A stretch of 64,000 nt of DNA from Paenibacillus zeirhizosphaerae (GTDB taxonomy: Bacteria > Bacillota > Bacilli > Paenibacillales > Paenibacillaceae): positions 124,001 through 188,000 of the forward strand of contig NZ_JAPCKK010000011.1 in assembly GCF_030705605.1 (NCBI RefSeq). Reading direction: 5' to 3'. Position numbers and translations under genes: made by a program. Shown piece by piece: positions 35,595 through 44,696 of this stretch; position 1 is the first letter of the stretch, and each line of letters begins with the position of its first letter. Below the pieces are notes generated by a model. It was not told the origin of the DNA. It saw only the letters and a program-made list of their open reading frames with translations, and searched no databases.

Positions 35595-36470
35595 ATGCTG
35601 AGAGAACTATGGAAGCACCGTGCCTTGTACACCGCGATTTCACCTTTTTATATTCTGTTTGCGGTATTCGGCCTCTTCCCGGTCGGCTTCTCTCTCTATC
35701 TGGCGTTCCATAAATGGGATGGCATCGGGGAAATGACCTACAACGGCTGGGGCAATTTTCGTTATATGGTGACGGACAATGAATTCTGGCAGGCTGTTGG
35801 CAATACGCTGCTGATCTGGGTGTACTCGACGATTCCCATGCTCTTTTTCGCCCTGATCATTGCGTTCCTGCTGCATGCCCCATTTGTCAAAATGCGCACC
35901 TTGTGGCGTGTCGGCTTCTTTCTGCCCAATGTGACCTCCATTGTTGCCGTAGCGATCATTTTCGGAGCCCTGTTCGCCAACAACTTCGGCTTCCTCAACT
36001 TTATCCTGCAGACGCTGGGGCTGCCGATGGTGCAATGGCTGAATGTCCCGTGGGGCATCCAGATTGCGATTTCCTCCATGGTCGTCTGGAGATGGACCGG
36101 CTATAACGCGATCATTTACCTGGCGGGCTTACAGAGCATTCCGCATGTGCTGTATGAAGCTGCCAAAATCGACGGGGCCACCGGCATGCAGGCCTTCTTC
36201 CGGGTGACCATCCCGATGCTGCGTCCCGTCATTTTATTCACGGTCATTACATCCACCATCGGCGGCATGCAGCTCTTTACCGAGCCGCAGGTGCTGGTGG
36301 GCAATGACGGCGGGGCGGGTGCCAGCGGCATGACGATCGTGCTGTATTTATACAGAGAATCGTTCGTCAACAACTATTTCGGTTATGGAGCGGCTGTCGG
36401 CTGGGGGATGTTCCTGATCATCGCGCTGTTCTCCATGCTGAATTGGAAGCTTGTACAGGGCAAAAAATGA
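35595..36470 (+). CDS. Sugar ABC transporter permease (MalF/UgpA type)
   Basis: A 291-residue permease with six helices. The EAA loop YEAAKIDGATGMQAFFRVTIPML is complete. AAAGGAGGAG stands before the ATG at 35595, 32 bases after the binding-protein stop. No ATPase gene lies in the operon; as usual for CUT1 systems in Bacillota a shared MsmX/UgpC-type ATPase elsewhere should serve it. Confidence 0.93.
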   Translation: MLRELWKHRALYTAISPFYILFAVFGLFPVGFSLYLAFHKWDGIGEMTYNGWGNFRYMVTDNEFWQAVGNTLLIWVYSTIPMLFFALIIAFLLHAPFVKMRTLWRVGFFLPNVTSIVAVAIIFGALFANNFGFLNFILQTLGLPMVQWLNVPWGIQIAISSMVVWRWTGYNAIIYLAGLQSIPHVLYEAAKIDGATGMQAFFRVTIPMLRPVILFTVITSTIGGMQLFTEPQVLVGNDGGAGASGMTIVLYLYRESFVNNYFGYGAAVGWGMFLIIALFSMLNWKLVQGKK

Positions 36471-36492
36471 CGCGAAAAGGAGGTCCTGCGGC

Positions 36493-37320
36493 ATGATGCA
36501 GGCAAAGACAAGGACCGCTCTGTTATACGCCGGACTGCTGGCTGGGATGATCATCTCCATGTTCCCTTTTTACTGGCTTATGGTCATGTCTACACGAACC
36601 ACTTCGGATATTTACCGTTTCCCTCCACAGCTCTGGTTCGGAAGCCAGTTCTGGGATAACATCTCCCGGGTGATGCAGCAGATTGACTTTGCGGGGGCTT
36701 TTTTCAATACATTGTTTGTTGCCGGATCGGTGACCTTGCTCGTTCTGTTCTTCGATTCCCTGGCCGGCTTCGCCTTCGCCAAATTCGATTTTCCCGGTAA
36801 AAAAGCTTTATTCATCATCCTGCTGGCGACCATGATGGTGCCTTCCCAGCTATCGCTTGTCCCTTCCTTTGTCATGATGGCTGCCTTCGGCTGGGTGGGT
36901 ACGTTCAAGGCTCTGATTATACCCGGTATGGTCAATGCATTCGGCATCTTCTGGATTCGCCAATACGCAGAGGAGTCGATCCCTAGCGAGCTGCTGGACG
37001 CCGGACGCATGGACGGGTGCGGCTTCTTTCGCCTCTACTGGAATGTCGCCCTCCCCATTCTGCGTCCGGCGTTCGCCTTCCTCGGTGCCTTCACATTCAT
37101 CGGAGCATGGAATGATTATTTATGGCCGTTGATCGTGCTGACAGACGAACACAAGTTCACGCTGCAAATCGCCCTTTCCCAACTGAACGGAATTTACAAT
37201 ACAGATTATGCCATGGTCATTTCCGGGACGCTGCTGGCGGTGCTGCCCCTGATTATCCTGTTTCTGTTCATTAGCCGCCAGTTCATCTCCGACATCGCTG
37301 CCGGGGCCGTCAAGGATTAG
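36493..37320 (+). CDS. Sugar ABC transporter permease (MalG/UgpE type)
   Basis: A 275-residue partner permease. The EAA-loop equivalent is LLDAGRMDGCGFFRLYWNVALPIL, and the N-terminal helix LLYAGLLAGMIISMFPFYWLMVMS is typical of MalG-type proteins. The ATG at 36493 follows AAAAGGAGG by nine bases. Last gene of the transporter; a decayed oxidoreductase fragment follows immediately after its stop. Confidence 0.93.
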   Translation: MMQAKTRTALLYAGLLAGMIISMFPFYWLMVMSTRTTSDIYRFPPQLWFGSQFWDNISRVMQQIDFAGAFFNTLFVAGSVTLLVLFFDSLAGFAFAKFDFPGKKALFIILLATMMVPSQLSLVPSFVMMAAFGWVGTFKALIIPGMVNAFGIFWIRQYAEESIPSELLDAGRMDGCGFFRLYWNVALPILRPAFAFLGAFTFIGAWNDYLWPLIVLTDEHKFTLQIALSQLNGIYNTDYAMVISGTLLAVLPLIILFLFISRQFISDIAAGAVKD

Positions 37321-37329
37321 GAGGTCTGA

Positions 37330-37560
37330 ATTACAGCTCAGGAGTTCAGCAGCGGTCTGGCACAGATCGGGATTTCGGCGGATTACGCAGAATTCCTTGC
37401 CAGCCTCGAAGAAGGAATCCGCAGAGGCGGTGTGGAAGATCAAGTCACAGATACCGTGGAACGGGTTACGGGAAGACGGCCCAAATCACTGGCTGAATTT
37501 GCGGCCGAGCATGTTGGCGTATGGACGACGGACAATACGAATCCGGCTCCTTCAATGTAA
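37330..37560 (+). pseudogene. C-terminal remnant of an NmrA-like NAD(P)-binding protein
   Basis: In frame from a stop at 37327-37329 to the stop at 37558-37560 the strand reads 76 residues, including FSSGLAQIGISADYAEFL, GIRRGGVEDQVT and RRPKSLAEFAAEHVGVW. This is the typical C-terminal end of NmrA/QOR2-type atypical SDRs. There is no start codon or ribosome site, and the Rossmann part is absent, so it is the tail of a deleted gene fused up against the permease stop. Confidence 0.65.
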
Positions 37561-37578
37561 ACCGGCAATAAACTGCAT

Positions 37579-37621
37579 TAAGGGATTGCCCCCACCACAT
37601 ACATGGGAGGGCAATCCCTTA
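37579..37621. terminator. Bidirectional terminator
   Basis: TAAGGGATTGCCC pairs with GGGCAATCCCTTA. It lies between the plus-strand transporter side and the convergent minus-strand gene at 37630. Confidence 0.8.
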
Positions 37622-37629
37622 CTTATGCC

Positions 37630-39357
37630 TTACATGTTGATCGCAGTGGTTACCGTCCAATTCAGGAAGTCATAGGTCCTGGTCTCCAGGCCATGCTTCA
37701 GTACCAGCTTAGAACTGTTATAATCCTGATGCATCCACGGGTTATCCAGCAGGGGCCAGTTGGTGTAGCTGACGGCTTTACCGTTAATTTTGCGGGATGT
37801 GCCGTACACAATTTCCATTTCCGCTCCCGTCAGGCTTTTATAATAAATGCGCGGATTGGCTCCATCAATTCCGCTGAAATCCACGACAGTGTTCGACAGA
37901 ACCGCCTCAATAAAACGCTCCAGCTCGCTAAGGGCGGTGCCGCCCGCATAACCTGCCACAGGTGCCGTTTCTACAATGACCCCATTCTTGGCTCCGTCAC
38001 TGCGCAGCGCCCTTTCAAGCCCGCCATATCTCCAGGATTCGGTACCGCATGTCCAGTTATAGGGTTTGGCTGTCCGGACTGCGAGCATAACCTTGCCAGC
38101 ATGGAAGAAAATCCATCCGTTCCGCTCCACCGCATTCTGTTCGATGGTTGCCTTAATTCCGTTATAGGAGACCGGACCGTCAATCCAGGTGTTCGAGCCG
38201 ATCATATTGTATACCGCCAGCATCGTCCCGTCGTTCTGCAGCACTTCTTCCATATTCGTACCGCCGATCCAGTATTCACTTGCAGACGGATCCAGATTAA
38301 TTGTTTCCGAGTAATGCTGCTTCATAAAGAAGGTGTTCGGCTCATCATCATACGAATCACCGACCCATTTGAGCCCCCAACGGTGTAGTTGGTTCTGGGC
38401 TTGCCGATTATCCTTTTGGCCAAAGACGGCATAATCCGGCGTAATATAGCAGGTTTTGTAAGGGTTGTTGCTGTTTCTCGCCATTCGTTCCTTGTGAGTA
38501 TACGTTGTACTGCGGTCTGTGGCGATGCGGGTAAAAATGGACGGAAGCTCATATTCCGACAATGCAAACGGAATGCTGGTGAATTTCAGATTCGTTTCAT
38601 TGCCGAGGTACATCGGCTTGCGGCTGTCCCCGAACAGCATCCATAGCTGTACTGCGCTCTCATCCAGTGTAATGGCCGGCTCCTGCTGCGCGTTGTATGT
38701 CCGTCCTTGGCTTGTGACCCAGTATCCGTGCAGCCATTCTCCGACAATGCTCGCAAAATACCATTCCAGCGTCAGCCTGACCATCTCGCGCAGCGTCGTG
38801 TCCGTGCAATATTCGGTCACTAACAACAGCGGCCCGGTATGGTGAACAAAATAAGTGGGAGAATCATACTCCCAATATCCCTGCGTCACAATCTTCGGCA
38901 GCTCGGACAGCAGATAGCTTCTGGCAATCGCTGCGTAATTAGCCGGATAATCGCTCCATTCCTGTGCGCCGATCACCCCTATGGCGGCATACATCAGCCG
39001 GTGGTTTTCCGTCGTGCCAAGCAGCCCCGTCCCATCCGCGTTCAGTATATTGAAACTCAGCATCTTACTCTTTACCTTGGCCTGCATTTCAGTGGTGTAG
39101 TACTGCTTGTATTTCATATACGCTTCCATCACATTCATGCCCCAGAACATATCCTGATTCCGGTTCAAATGAATGTTCACGTATTCCTGCCCTGTGTTAA
39201 TGTTACCTAGGGCAAACTGGGCCATAGCCGCATAGCCGCCCACCTTCCGGCCCTGATCATACTCCGTATAGGGATAACCCAATGCCGCCACATCATCAAT
39301 AATGATCTGTTTGCGTTCTTGCAGTGTTTCCAGCAATACAACCTCTGCGTTAGCCAT
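37630..39357 (-). CDS. Large unrecognised protein, possible toroid-fold glycan-active enzyme
   Basis: A 575-residue protein without signal peptide or membrane helix. The first 300 residues look all-helical with aromatic-rich repeats (YWEYDSPTYFVHHTGPLLLV, WLHGYWVTSQGRTYNAQQEP), and the last 200 look like beta strands, the layout of (alpha/alpha) toroid plus beta-sandwich polysaccharide lyases and hydrolases. No catalytic motif could be assigned with confidence; Tyr, His and Arg residues in the SPTYFVHHTG block are candidates. It faces a CUT1 sugar transporter and is near the KDG pathway, so an intracellular role on imported glycans is inferred. The ATG at 39378 is an alternative start; neither has an ideal ribosome site. 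Confidence 0.6.
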   Translation of the reverse strand: MANAEVVLLETLQERKQIIIDDVAALGYPYTEYDQGRKVGGYAAMAQFALGNINTGQEYVNIHLNRNQDMFWGMNVMEAYMKYKQYYTTEMQAKVKSKMLSFNILNADGTGLLGTTENHRLMYAAIGVIGAQEWSDYPANYAAIARSYLLSELPKIVTQGYWEYDSPTYFVHHTGPLLLVTEYCTDTTLREMVRLTLEWYFASIVGEWLHGYWVTSQGRTYNAQQEPAITLDESAVQLWMLFGDSRKPMYLGNETNLKFTSIPFALSEYELPSIFTRIATDRSTTYTHKERMARNSNNPYKTCYITPDYAVFGQKDNRQAQNQLHRWGLKWVGDSYDDEPNTFFMKQHYSETINLDPSASEYWIGGTNMEEVLQNDGTMLAVYNMIGSNTWIDGPVSYNGIKATIEQNAVERNGWIFFHAGKVMLAVRTAKPYNWTCGTESWRYGGLERALRSDGAKNGVIVETAPVAGYAGGTALSELERFIEAVLSNTVVDFSGIDGANPRIYYKSLTGAEMEIVYGTSRKINGKAVSYTNWPLLDNPWMHQDYNSSKLVLKHGLETRTYDFLNWTVTTAINM

Positions 39358-39619
39358 AATTTTCAACCACTCTCCCATGATATTTTAAGTTTAAGGAGTA
39401 AGTAGTTCATGATGCAGATCGGATAGCAATAAGTGCACAATTATGTTATGAAATGAATTGTTGGACTCAGAGGTGAAAGAATTATCGTAATCATATTCGA
39501 TCTTTTTTTTCTTTTCAATCCATTTTTCTTTAACATTAAAATAATATATTTTATGATAAAATTTGAGGATTTTCCACAAACAAAAAGCGCGATATTTCAC
39601 GCTCACACAGCACGCTTCG

Positions 39620-40912
39620 TCAAAGTGCCCCCCTCTTTTCTGTGAGCTCTCCCTTGTCCATTCTCCCCCACATACGGAACCTGAGCAGAACACCGCCGAA
39701 GCCCATGCAGGCAACCGATAAGCCTATCCAGAAAAAAGCCGCACTGACTCCCGCCTCCTGTATCCACACACCTCCGAGAAGGGGGGCCGTGATCATAATC
39801 ATTCCCATGAGCGTGCTCTGGATGCCGAACACCCGGCCTACCATCGCTGCGGGTGTACCTGTCTGCAGAATATACGTCTGCGTGATCATGCTGACTCCAT
39901 TCCCGATGCCTATCATCATCCCGACAACCAATATCACAGGCAGTCCTACTCCAGGCCTCATCAATCCCAACGCCGCGATTCCGCACCCGATCAGCAACGC
40001 TCCTCCGCCCAGACCCCAGCCGGGAGACACATGCCGGAAACGCCTCATAATCAGCATACTGCCCACACCTCCGAAGCCAAGCGCAGAAATCAGCCAGCCC
40101 ATCAGCGATTCATTCCCCGGCGCGAGATAGCGTAGCAGTACGGCAAATTGGTAATCGATCATAAGAATAGCCGTCATACCCATGAAAATGAACAGCAATG
40201 TGCTGAGCAGAAGCCGATTGCCCAGCAGGAGCGTCCATCCTGCCCGCCATTCGGCCAGAAAATGCTCTTTCACAGGCTCCTGTCCGCCATCACCCGCGTC
40301 TGCAGCTCCACCGATCCGGCGTAAAGGCCAGAGCAGCGCACAGGAGGACAGCCGCATAAGCGCATTCAGCATAATGCTGGCCTGCGGGGATAAAAGCGCG
40401 AGCGTCACCGCACCAAGCAGCGGACCCGCAACCTTCGCGCTCTGGTTCGCGAGGCCGTTCCATGACGAAGCCTGCAAAAGTTCGCCATCTGCCACCACCC
40501 TGCGCGTCAGCCCCTGCTGGGCAGGTAACTGAAAGACACCAGCAGTGGCCCGTGTGGCCAGCAGCGGCAGCAGCCAAGCGATATCTGGCGCGAATAAAAT
40601 CAATACAGTCAGCAGTGCGGCGATCAAGTCACAGGCCATCATCAGGCGCGCCTGATGAATACGGTCGGCAAGCGCCCCAGCGAAGGACCCGAGCACAAGT
40701 CCCGGCAGCGCGATCACTATGGGGATCAAGGCAATAATCATCGGGTCCACTCCCCATCTGTAAGCTATCAGCACTTGAATCGCAATGGCGTCAAACCAAT
40801 CGCCAAGCGAAGCCATCGCGTGCGCGGCAAACATAAGGCGGAAGGGGCGGCTTCTCCAGCCCCCCGCTTTCCGGGCACCCAGCTTCTCCTCTGCATACAC
40901 TTCCGTTTTCAT
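39620..40912 (-). CDS. MFS transporter, macrolide-efflux-like
   Basis: A 430-residue, 12-helix major facilitator protein. The first loop has GSFAGALADRIHQARLM, the MFS motif A (G...D...R). The pattern of an N-terminal RLMFAAHAMASLGDWFD helix resembles the MefA/E and enterobactin-exporter-like MFS_3 proteins. Cargo is unknown; a hydrophobic drug or siderophore is usual. The ATG at 40912 follows AGGAGATG rather far upstream. It is preceded on the same strand by a gene for a winged-helix/TPR protein, a likely regulator. Confidence 0.85.
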   Translation of the reverse strand: MKTEVYAEEKLGARKAGGWRSRPFRLMFAAHAMASLGDWFDAIAIQVLIAYRWGVDPMIIALIPIVIALPGLVLGSFAGALADRIHQARLMMACDLIAALLTVLILFAPDIAWLLPLLATRATAGVFQLPAQQGLTRRVVADGELLQASSWNGLANQSAKVAGPLLGAVTLALLSPQASIMLNALMRLSSCALLWPLRRIGGAADAGDGGQEPVKEHFLAEWRAGWTLLLGNRLLLSTLLFIFMGMTAILMIDYQFAVLLRYLAPGNESLMGWLISALGFGGVGSMLIMRRFRHVSPGWGLGGGALLIGCGIAALGLMRPGVGLPVILVVGMMIGIGNGVSMITQTYILQTGTPAAMVGRVFGIQSTLMGMIMITAPLLGGVWIQEAGVSAAFFWIGLSVACMGFGGVLLRFRMWGRMDKGELTEKRGAL

Positions 40913-40977
40913 ACCAGCGATCATCTCCTGTACTTTCTGAATAGGGATGATCATAACGGAAGTTTGTCAGAAGAATA

Positions 40978-42129
40978 TCAGACAGTAGCCAAGGTATGTT
41001 CAAGCCAGGACGCAAGCTGCGGGCGCAGGATGGAAAGCTTGTTGTCCCGATCCAGCCCCCCATAGACACGTTTGTATTTATTTTCTAATCGTTCGTGCGG
41101 ACAATGCAGCTCCAAATACCGGACAATCTGGCATACGGCCTTGATTTTCATTAGCTCCTGTCCCGCCGCATCCAGAATCCTGATCCCCTCATCCACCAGC
41201 TTCTCCGCCTCTACGGCATGACCTTCACGAAGATGCCATAATCCTTTGAAAATAGTGTAGCGCCCCCGCTCCCGCAGGTAGGGCATCTCCTCCAGCATAG
41301 CTTCAATACGGCCCAATTGTTCATGGACTTTCACAAGCTGTCCGGCGGACAGATGCAAGTATACCTCCGTGATCGCAACAGGAAGTATAAACCCGTCCAA
41401 TCGATCTCTCTTTACAATTTCGTGCGTGCGAGGCAGCAGCCTGGCAGCCCGTCCCGGCTCGTCGTTCTCGATATAAGCCTCCAGTATATTCAAATGACGC
41501 AGCTCCCTTGCATGCGACGAGGGAAGAACGCCGGTGGCGAGCGCCCGCTCACACTGCTGCACCGTATAAGGCGTAACCGGGCCCGTGGCCCAATACAAGA
41601 TCAGGCACCAATACAGGAGAACCCCAGCGGGGAGCTCCTTTTCCTCCAAAAACCAGCCGATATCCGCTTTAACAAAATGGGCGTACATCCGGTACAGAGG
41701 AGTTAGCTCAAATCCGAGCTGCTCCTCCTGCGCGGCCAGCGTCTGGAGAGAAGTCCCCTGCCCAAGCAGGTGATATCTCTGCAGCAGTATGTGCACAGCC
41801 TCCTGCATTCGAGAGTCGTTCAAGGAAGGCAGCAACCTCTCCCCTACAGGTACCCGAATCAGCTTGTAGCCCAGACCTCTGACCGTATGAATGGAGAGCC
41901 CGCTCCAGCGGCGCAGCTTTTTGCGCAGTCTGTACACATGATCGTCCACCGTTCGCTCCACCGGATATTCCATGGGCCATACATGATCCAGAAGCTGCTC
42001 CCTGGTGAATATCTGATTGCAGTGATCGTACAAAAAACGCAACAGCGCAAATTCCTTGGCCAGCAGCGTTACACTCTCTGTGCCATAGGTGACTTTGCAG
42101 CCATCCGTCTCAAACTTCAATTCATTCAT
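40978..42129 (-). CDS. Winged-helix (OmpR-type) regulator with helical repeat domain
   Basis: A 383-residue protein. Residues 1-95 are an OmpR/PhoB-type DNA-binding domain (LLAKEFALLRFLYDHCNQIFTREQLLDHVW, then RTVDDHVYRLRKKL and VRGLGYKL), placed at the N-terminus without a receiver domain. The rest is helical and looks like TPR or BTAD repeats (WHLREGHAVEAEKLVDEGI). It is therefore not a two-component regulator but a CadC/SARP-like one-component protein. GGAGGG precedes the ATG. Placed 65 bases upstream of the MFS gene, it probably controls it. Confidence 0.8.
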   Translation of the reverse strand: MNELKFETDGCKVTYGTESVTLLAKEFALLRFLYDHCNQIFTREQLLDHVWPMEYPVERTVDDHVYRLRKKLRRWSGLSIHTVRGLGYKLIRVPVGERLLPSLNDSRMQEAVHILLQRYHLLGQGTSLQTLAAQEEQLGFELTPLYRMYAHFVKADIGWFLEEKELPAGVLLYWCLILYWATGPVTPYTVQQCERALATGVLPSSHARELRHLNILEAYIENDEPGRAARLLPRTHEIVKRDRLDGFILPVAITEVYLHLSAGQLVKVHEQLGRIEAMLEEMPYLRERGRYTIFKGLWHLREGHAVEAEKLVDEGIRILDAAGQELMKIKAVCQIVRYLELHCPHERLENKYKRVYGGLDRDNKLSILRPQLASWLEHTLATV

Positions 42130-42204
42130 TTCGGTCCCTCCGCTCTAACTCGCATTTAGCAGAGCATAGCATATTCGTCTCCTCGCGGTCATGCCGCTTG
42201 CAGG

Positions 42205-42244
42205 AAAAAAGCAGGGCATACAACTTCTCCTGTATGCCCTGCTC
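42205..42244 (-). terminator. Terminator of the kdu operon
   Basis: AGCAGGGCATAC pairs with GTATGCCCTGCT; on the minus strand six T follow. Lies 73 bases past the kduD stop. Confidence 0.85.
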
Positions 42245-42316
42245 TTAGCCATTAGCGCGACTGCTGTTTGGAAATTATACACAAAAAACAATAATATAAG
42301 TATTTAAAATTCGTTG

Positions 42317-43093
42317 TTATCTGACGAGCCAGCCACCGTCAACGACCAGCACATGACCATTCATGTAGTCGGAAGCACGGCTGCACAGGAATACCATAAC
42401 TCCCATCAGGTCGAACGGCTTCGCCCAGCGCCCTGCAGGTATACGGGAGAGAATCTCCTGGTTGCGGGCTTCGTCGGCGCGTATCGGCGCAGTGTTAGCT
42501 GTCTCGATATAACCAGGTGCGATAGCGTTGATTTGCACATTATGGATGGCTAACTCATTGGCAAATGCTTTCGTAATTCCGGCTACGGCATGCTTGCTTG
42601 CCGTGTATGGAGGCACGAACTTGCCGCCTTGGAAGGCGAGCATGGAGGCAACGTTAACGATTTTGCCGCTCTTCTGCTCTACCATGATTTTGGCAACTTC
42701 CTGGCTGAGGAAGTATACGGAATTCAGGTTGATTTCCATGACCGCGTTCCAGTCTTCCTCTCTATATTCAAGCAGCGGCGCTCTGCGGATCGTACCCGCA
42801 TTGTTGACCAAAATATCGATTTTACCGTACGCATCCACACATGCTTTGACTACACCTGTACGCGCTTCCTTATCGGTCAGATCAGCCTGGTGGAATACCA
42901 CCTCGGAGCCTTCCTTTTCAATCAGACCGCGGGTTTCCTCCCAATCCTGATCATACGTCACAATGAACAGGTCAGCGCCTGCCTTGGCGAGCGCCACCGC
43001 ATAACCTTGTCCGAGCCCGGTGTTGCCCCCGGTGACGATTGCCGTTTTACCTTTCAGGCTGAAAAAATCCATCGAAAATGCATCCAATTCCAT
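42317..43093 (-). CDS. kduD: 2-dehydro-3-deoxy-D-gluconate 5-dehydrogenase
   Basis: A 258-residue SDR that reduces 2,5-diketo-3-deoxygluconate to KDG. TGGNTGLGQGYAVALAKAG binds NAD, NNAGTIRR and YTASKHAV are the catalytic blocks, and the C-terminal DYMNGHVLVVDGGW is the usual KduD ending. GGAGGG precedes the ATG at 43093. It is the last gene of kduI-kdgA-kduD. The surrounding pathway genes make the name secure. Confidence 0.93.
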   Translation of the reverse strand: MELDAFSMDFFSLKGKTAIVTGGNTGLGQGYAVALAKAGADLFIVTYDQDWEETRGLIEKEGSEVVFHQADLTDKEARTGVVKACVDAYGKIDILVNNAGTIRRAPLLEYREEDWNAVMEINLNSVYFLSQEVAKIMVEQKSGKIVNVASMLAFQGGKFVPPYTASKHAVAGITKAFANELAIHNVQINAIAPGYIETANTAPIRADEARNQEILSRIPAGRWAKPFDLMGVMVFLCSRASDYMNGHVLVVDGGWLVR

Positions 43094-43196
43094 TATTAAC
43101 CCTCCAATTTATCTTAAAATTAAAACAATTGACAGTCTGCCTGCAGCCGCTCAAAACTGATGCCGGTGCAGGCAAACTATTGAATCCGTTTCTAGG

Positions 43197-43844
43197 TTAC
43201 TTCTGTGCTCCGATCGCTTGTGCCGCTTTGGCTACATACTGGGCAGCGGTTTCGGTGATCAGATCATAACGGTTGTCGCGTGCAGGCGCGGTCAGATTAC
43301 CACCGATGCCGACCGCAATACAGCCGTTGCGCAGCCATTGCTCAATGTTGTCCAAATCCACGCCGCCGGTCGGCATGATCTGCACATGCGGGAGCGGGCC
43401 TCTCACAGCTTTGACAAAATCAGGACCGAGCGCGCTGCCTGGGAACAGCTTCAGCACATCCACGCCGAGCTTCAACGCCTCTTTCATTTCCGTGATCGTC
43501 ATGCAGCCGGGCATGTAGGGAATGCTGTACAAATTGCACATTTTGGCCGTTTCTTCATCAAATGCGGGACTCACCACAAATTCGGCTCCAGCCATAATAG
43601 ATATGCGCGCGGTCAGCGGGTCGAGCACAGTACCGGCACCGATCACTGCTTGGTCTGAAAACGCAGCCTTCAGCTTCTTGATGACCTGATCCGCATCAGG
43701 CGTCGTGAAGGTAAGCTCAATATTCGTGAGGCCACCTTCGATACAAGCCTCCGACATTTTGTAGGCTGATTCAGGATCGTCTGCACGGATGACCGCGACT
43801 ACGCCCAGTGACTTGATGTTTTGCAGCACCTTCATTTTGATCAT
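43197..43844 (-). CDS. kdgA: KDPG / 4-hydroxy-2-oxoglutarate aldolase
   Basis: A 215-residue class I aldolase that splits 2-keto-3-deoxy-6-phosphogluconate into pyruvate and glyceraldehyde-3-phosphate. The Schiff-base Lys is in DVLKLFPGS, the general-acid Glu in NIELTFTTP, and the phosphate loop is PTGGVDLDN. Normal length. AAAGGAG precedes the ATG at 43844. Middle gene of the kdu operon; its kinase partner kdgK is divergent at 44996. Confidence 0.94.
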   Translation of the reverse strand: MIKMKVLQNIKSLGVVAVIRADDPESAYKMSEACIEGGLTNIELTFTTPDADQVIKKLKAAFSDQAVIGAGTVLDPLTARISIMAGAEFVVSPAFDEETAKMCNLYSIPYMPGCMTITEMKEALKLGVDVLKLFPGSALGPDFVKAVRGPLPHVQIMPTGGVDLDNIEQWLRNGCIAVGIGGNLTAPARDNRYDLITETAAQYVAKAAQAIGAQK

Positions 43845-43865
43845 ACTAATTCTCCTTTCAGGTGG

Positions 43866-44696
43866 TTAACGCAGCTCATCCATAGCTACCGCGTCCATAT
43901 CCTTGTAAGTGTAGTTCTCACCGGCCATAGCCCAGATGAACGTGTAGTTGCTTGTGGCCGCTCCGCAGTGGATGGACCAAGGCGGGGAAATGACCGCCTC
44001 TTCGTTCTTCATCACAATATGGCGGGTCTCTGTTGGCTCACCCATCATATGGAACATTCTAGCATTCTCATCCAACTCAAAGTAGAAATACACTTCCATC
44101 CGGCGGTCATGCGTATGTGTAGGCATCGAGTTCCACACACTGCCTGCATTCAAGGCAGTCATTCCCATGACTAGCTGGCAGCTTTGAATGCCGTCCTCGT
44201 GAATGTATCTGCGCAGCACTCGGCTGTTGGCTGTTTCCGGGGAACCAAGCTCCTCGGCAGGAACGGTCTTGAATTCCTGCTTTTGCGTAGGATAGGTTTT
44301 GTGGGCAGGGGCAGAGGCAATATAAAATTTGGCGGGCTGCTCGCTTGCATCACTTTCAAAAATAAGCTCCCTGCTACCCAGTCCGACATACAGACAGTCC
44401 TTCGGGTTCAGCGCGTAGACTTCTCCATCCACTCGGACCGAGCCGCTGCCGCCCACGTTGAAGATGCCGATTTCACGGCGCTGCAGGAAATAGTCAGCCT
44501 TGATTTCATTGTAGCCTTTCAATTCAACGGGCTCATTAACCGGATAAATCCCCCCGATAACGACACGGTCCTCCAGGGTGTAACACAGCTTCACTTCATT
44601 AGGAACGAACAGATCCTGCACCAGAAACTGGCCGCGCAACTGTTCTGTAGTAAATGTCTTAGCATGCTCCGGATGGATGGCATAACGCTTATCCAT
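43866..44696 (-). CDS. kduI: 5-keto-4-deoxyuronate isomerase (4-deoxy-L-threo-5-hexosulose-uronate ketol-isomerase)
   Basis: A 276-residue cupin-like metal enzyme that converts the 4-deoxy-5-keto-uronate left by pectin or glycosaminoglycan lyases to 2,5-diketo-3-deoxygluconate. Metal ligands are seen in MPTHTHDRRMEVYFYFE, and RHIVMKNEEAVISPPWSIHCG completes the family blocks. AAATGGAGG precedes the ATG. It heads the operon with kdgA and kduD. Its presence means the cell consumes unsaturated uronates. Confidence 0.95.
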   Translation of the reverse strand: MDKRYAIHPEHAKTFTTEQLRGQFLVQDLFVPNEVKLCYTLEDRVVIGGIYPVNEPVELKGYNEIKADYFLQRREIGIFNVGGSGSVRVDGEVYALNPKDCLYVGLGSRELIFESDASEQPAKFYIASAPAHKTYPTQKQEFKTVPAEELGSPETANSRVLRRYIHEDGIQSCQLVMGMTALNAGSVWNSMPTHTHDRRMEVYFYFELDENARMFHMMGEPTETRHIVMKNEEAVISPPWSIHCGAATSNYTFIWAMAGENYTYKDMDAVAMDELR

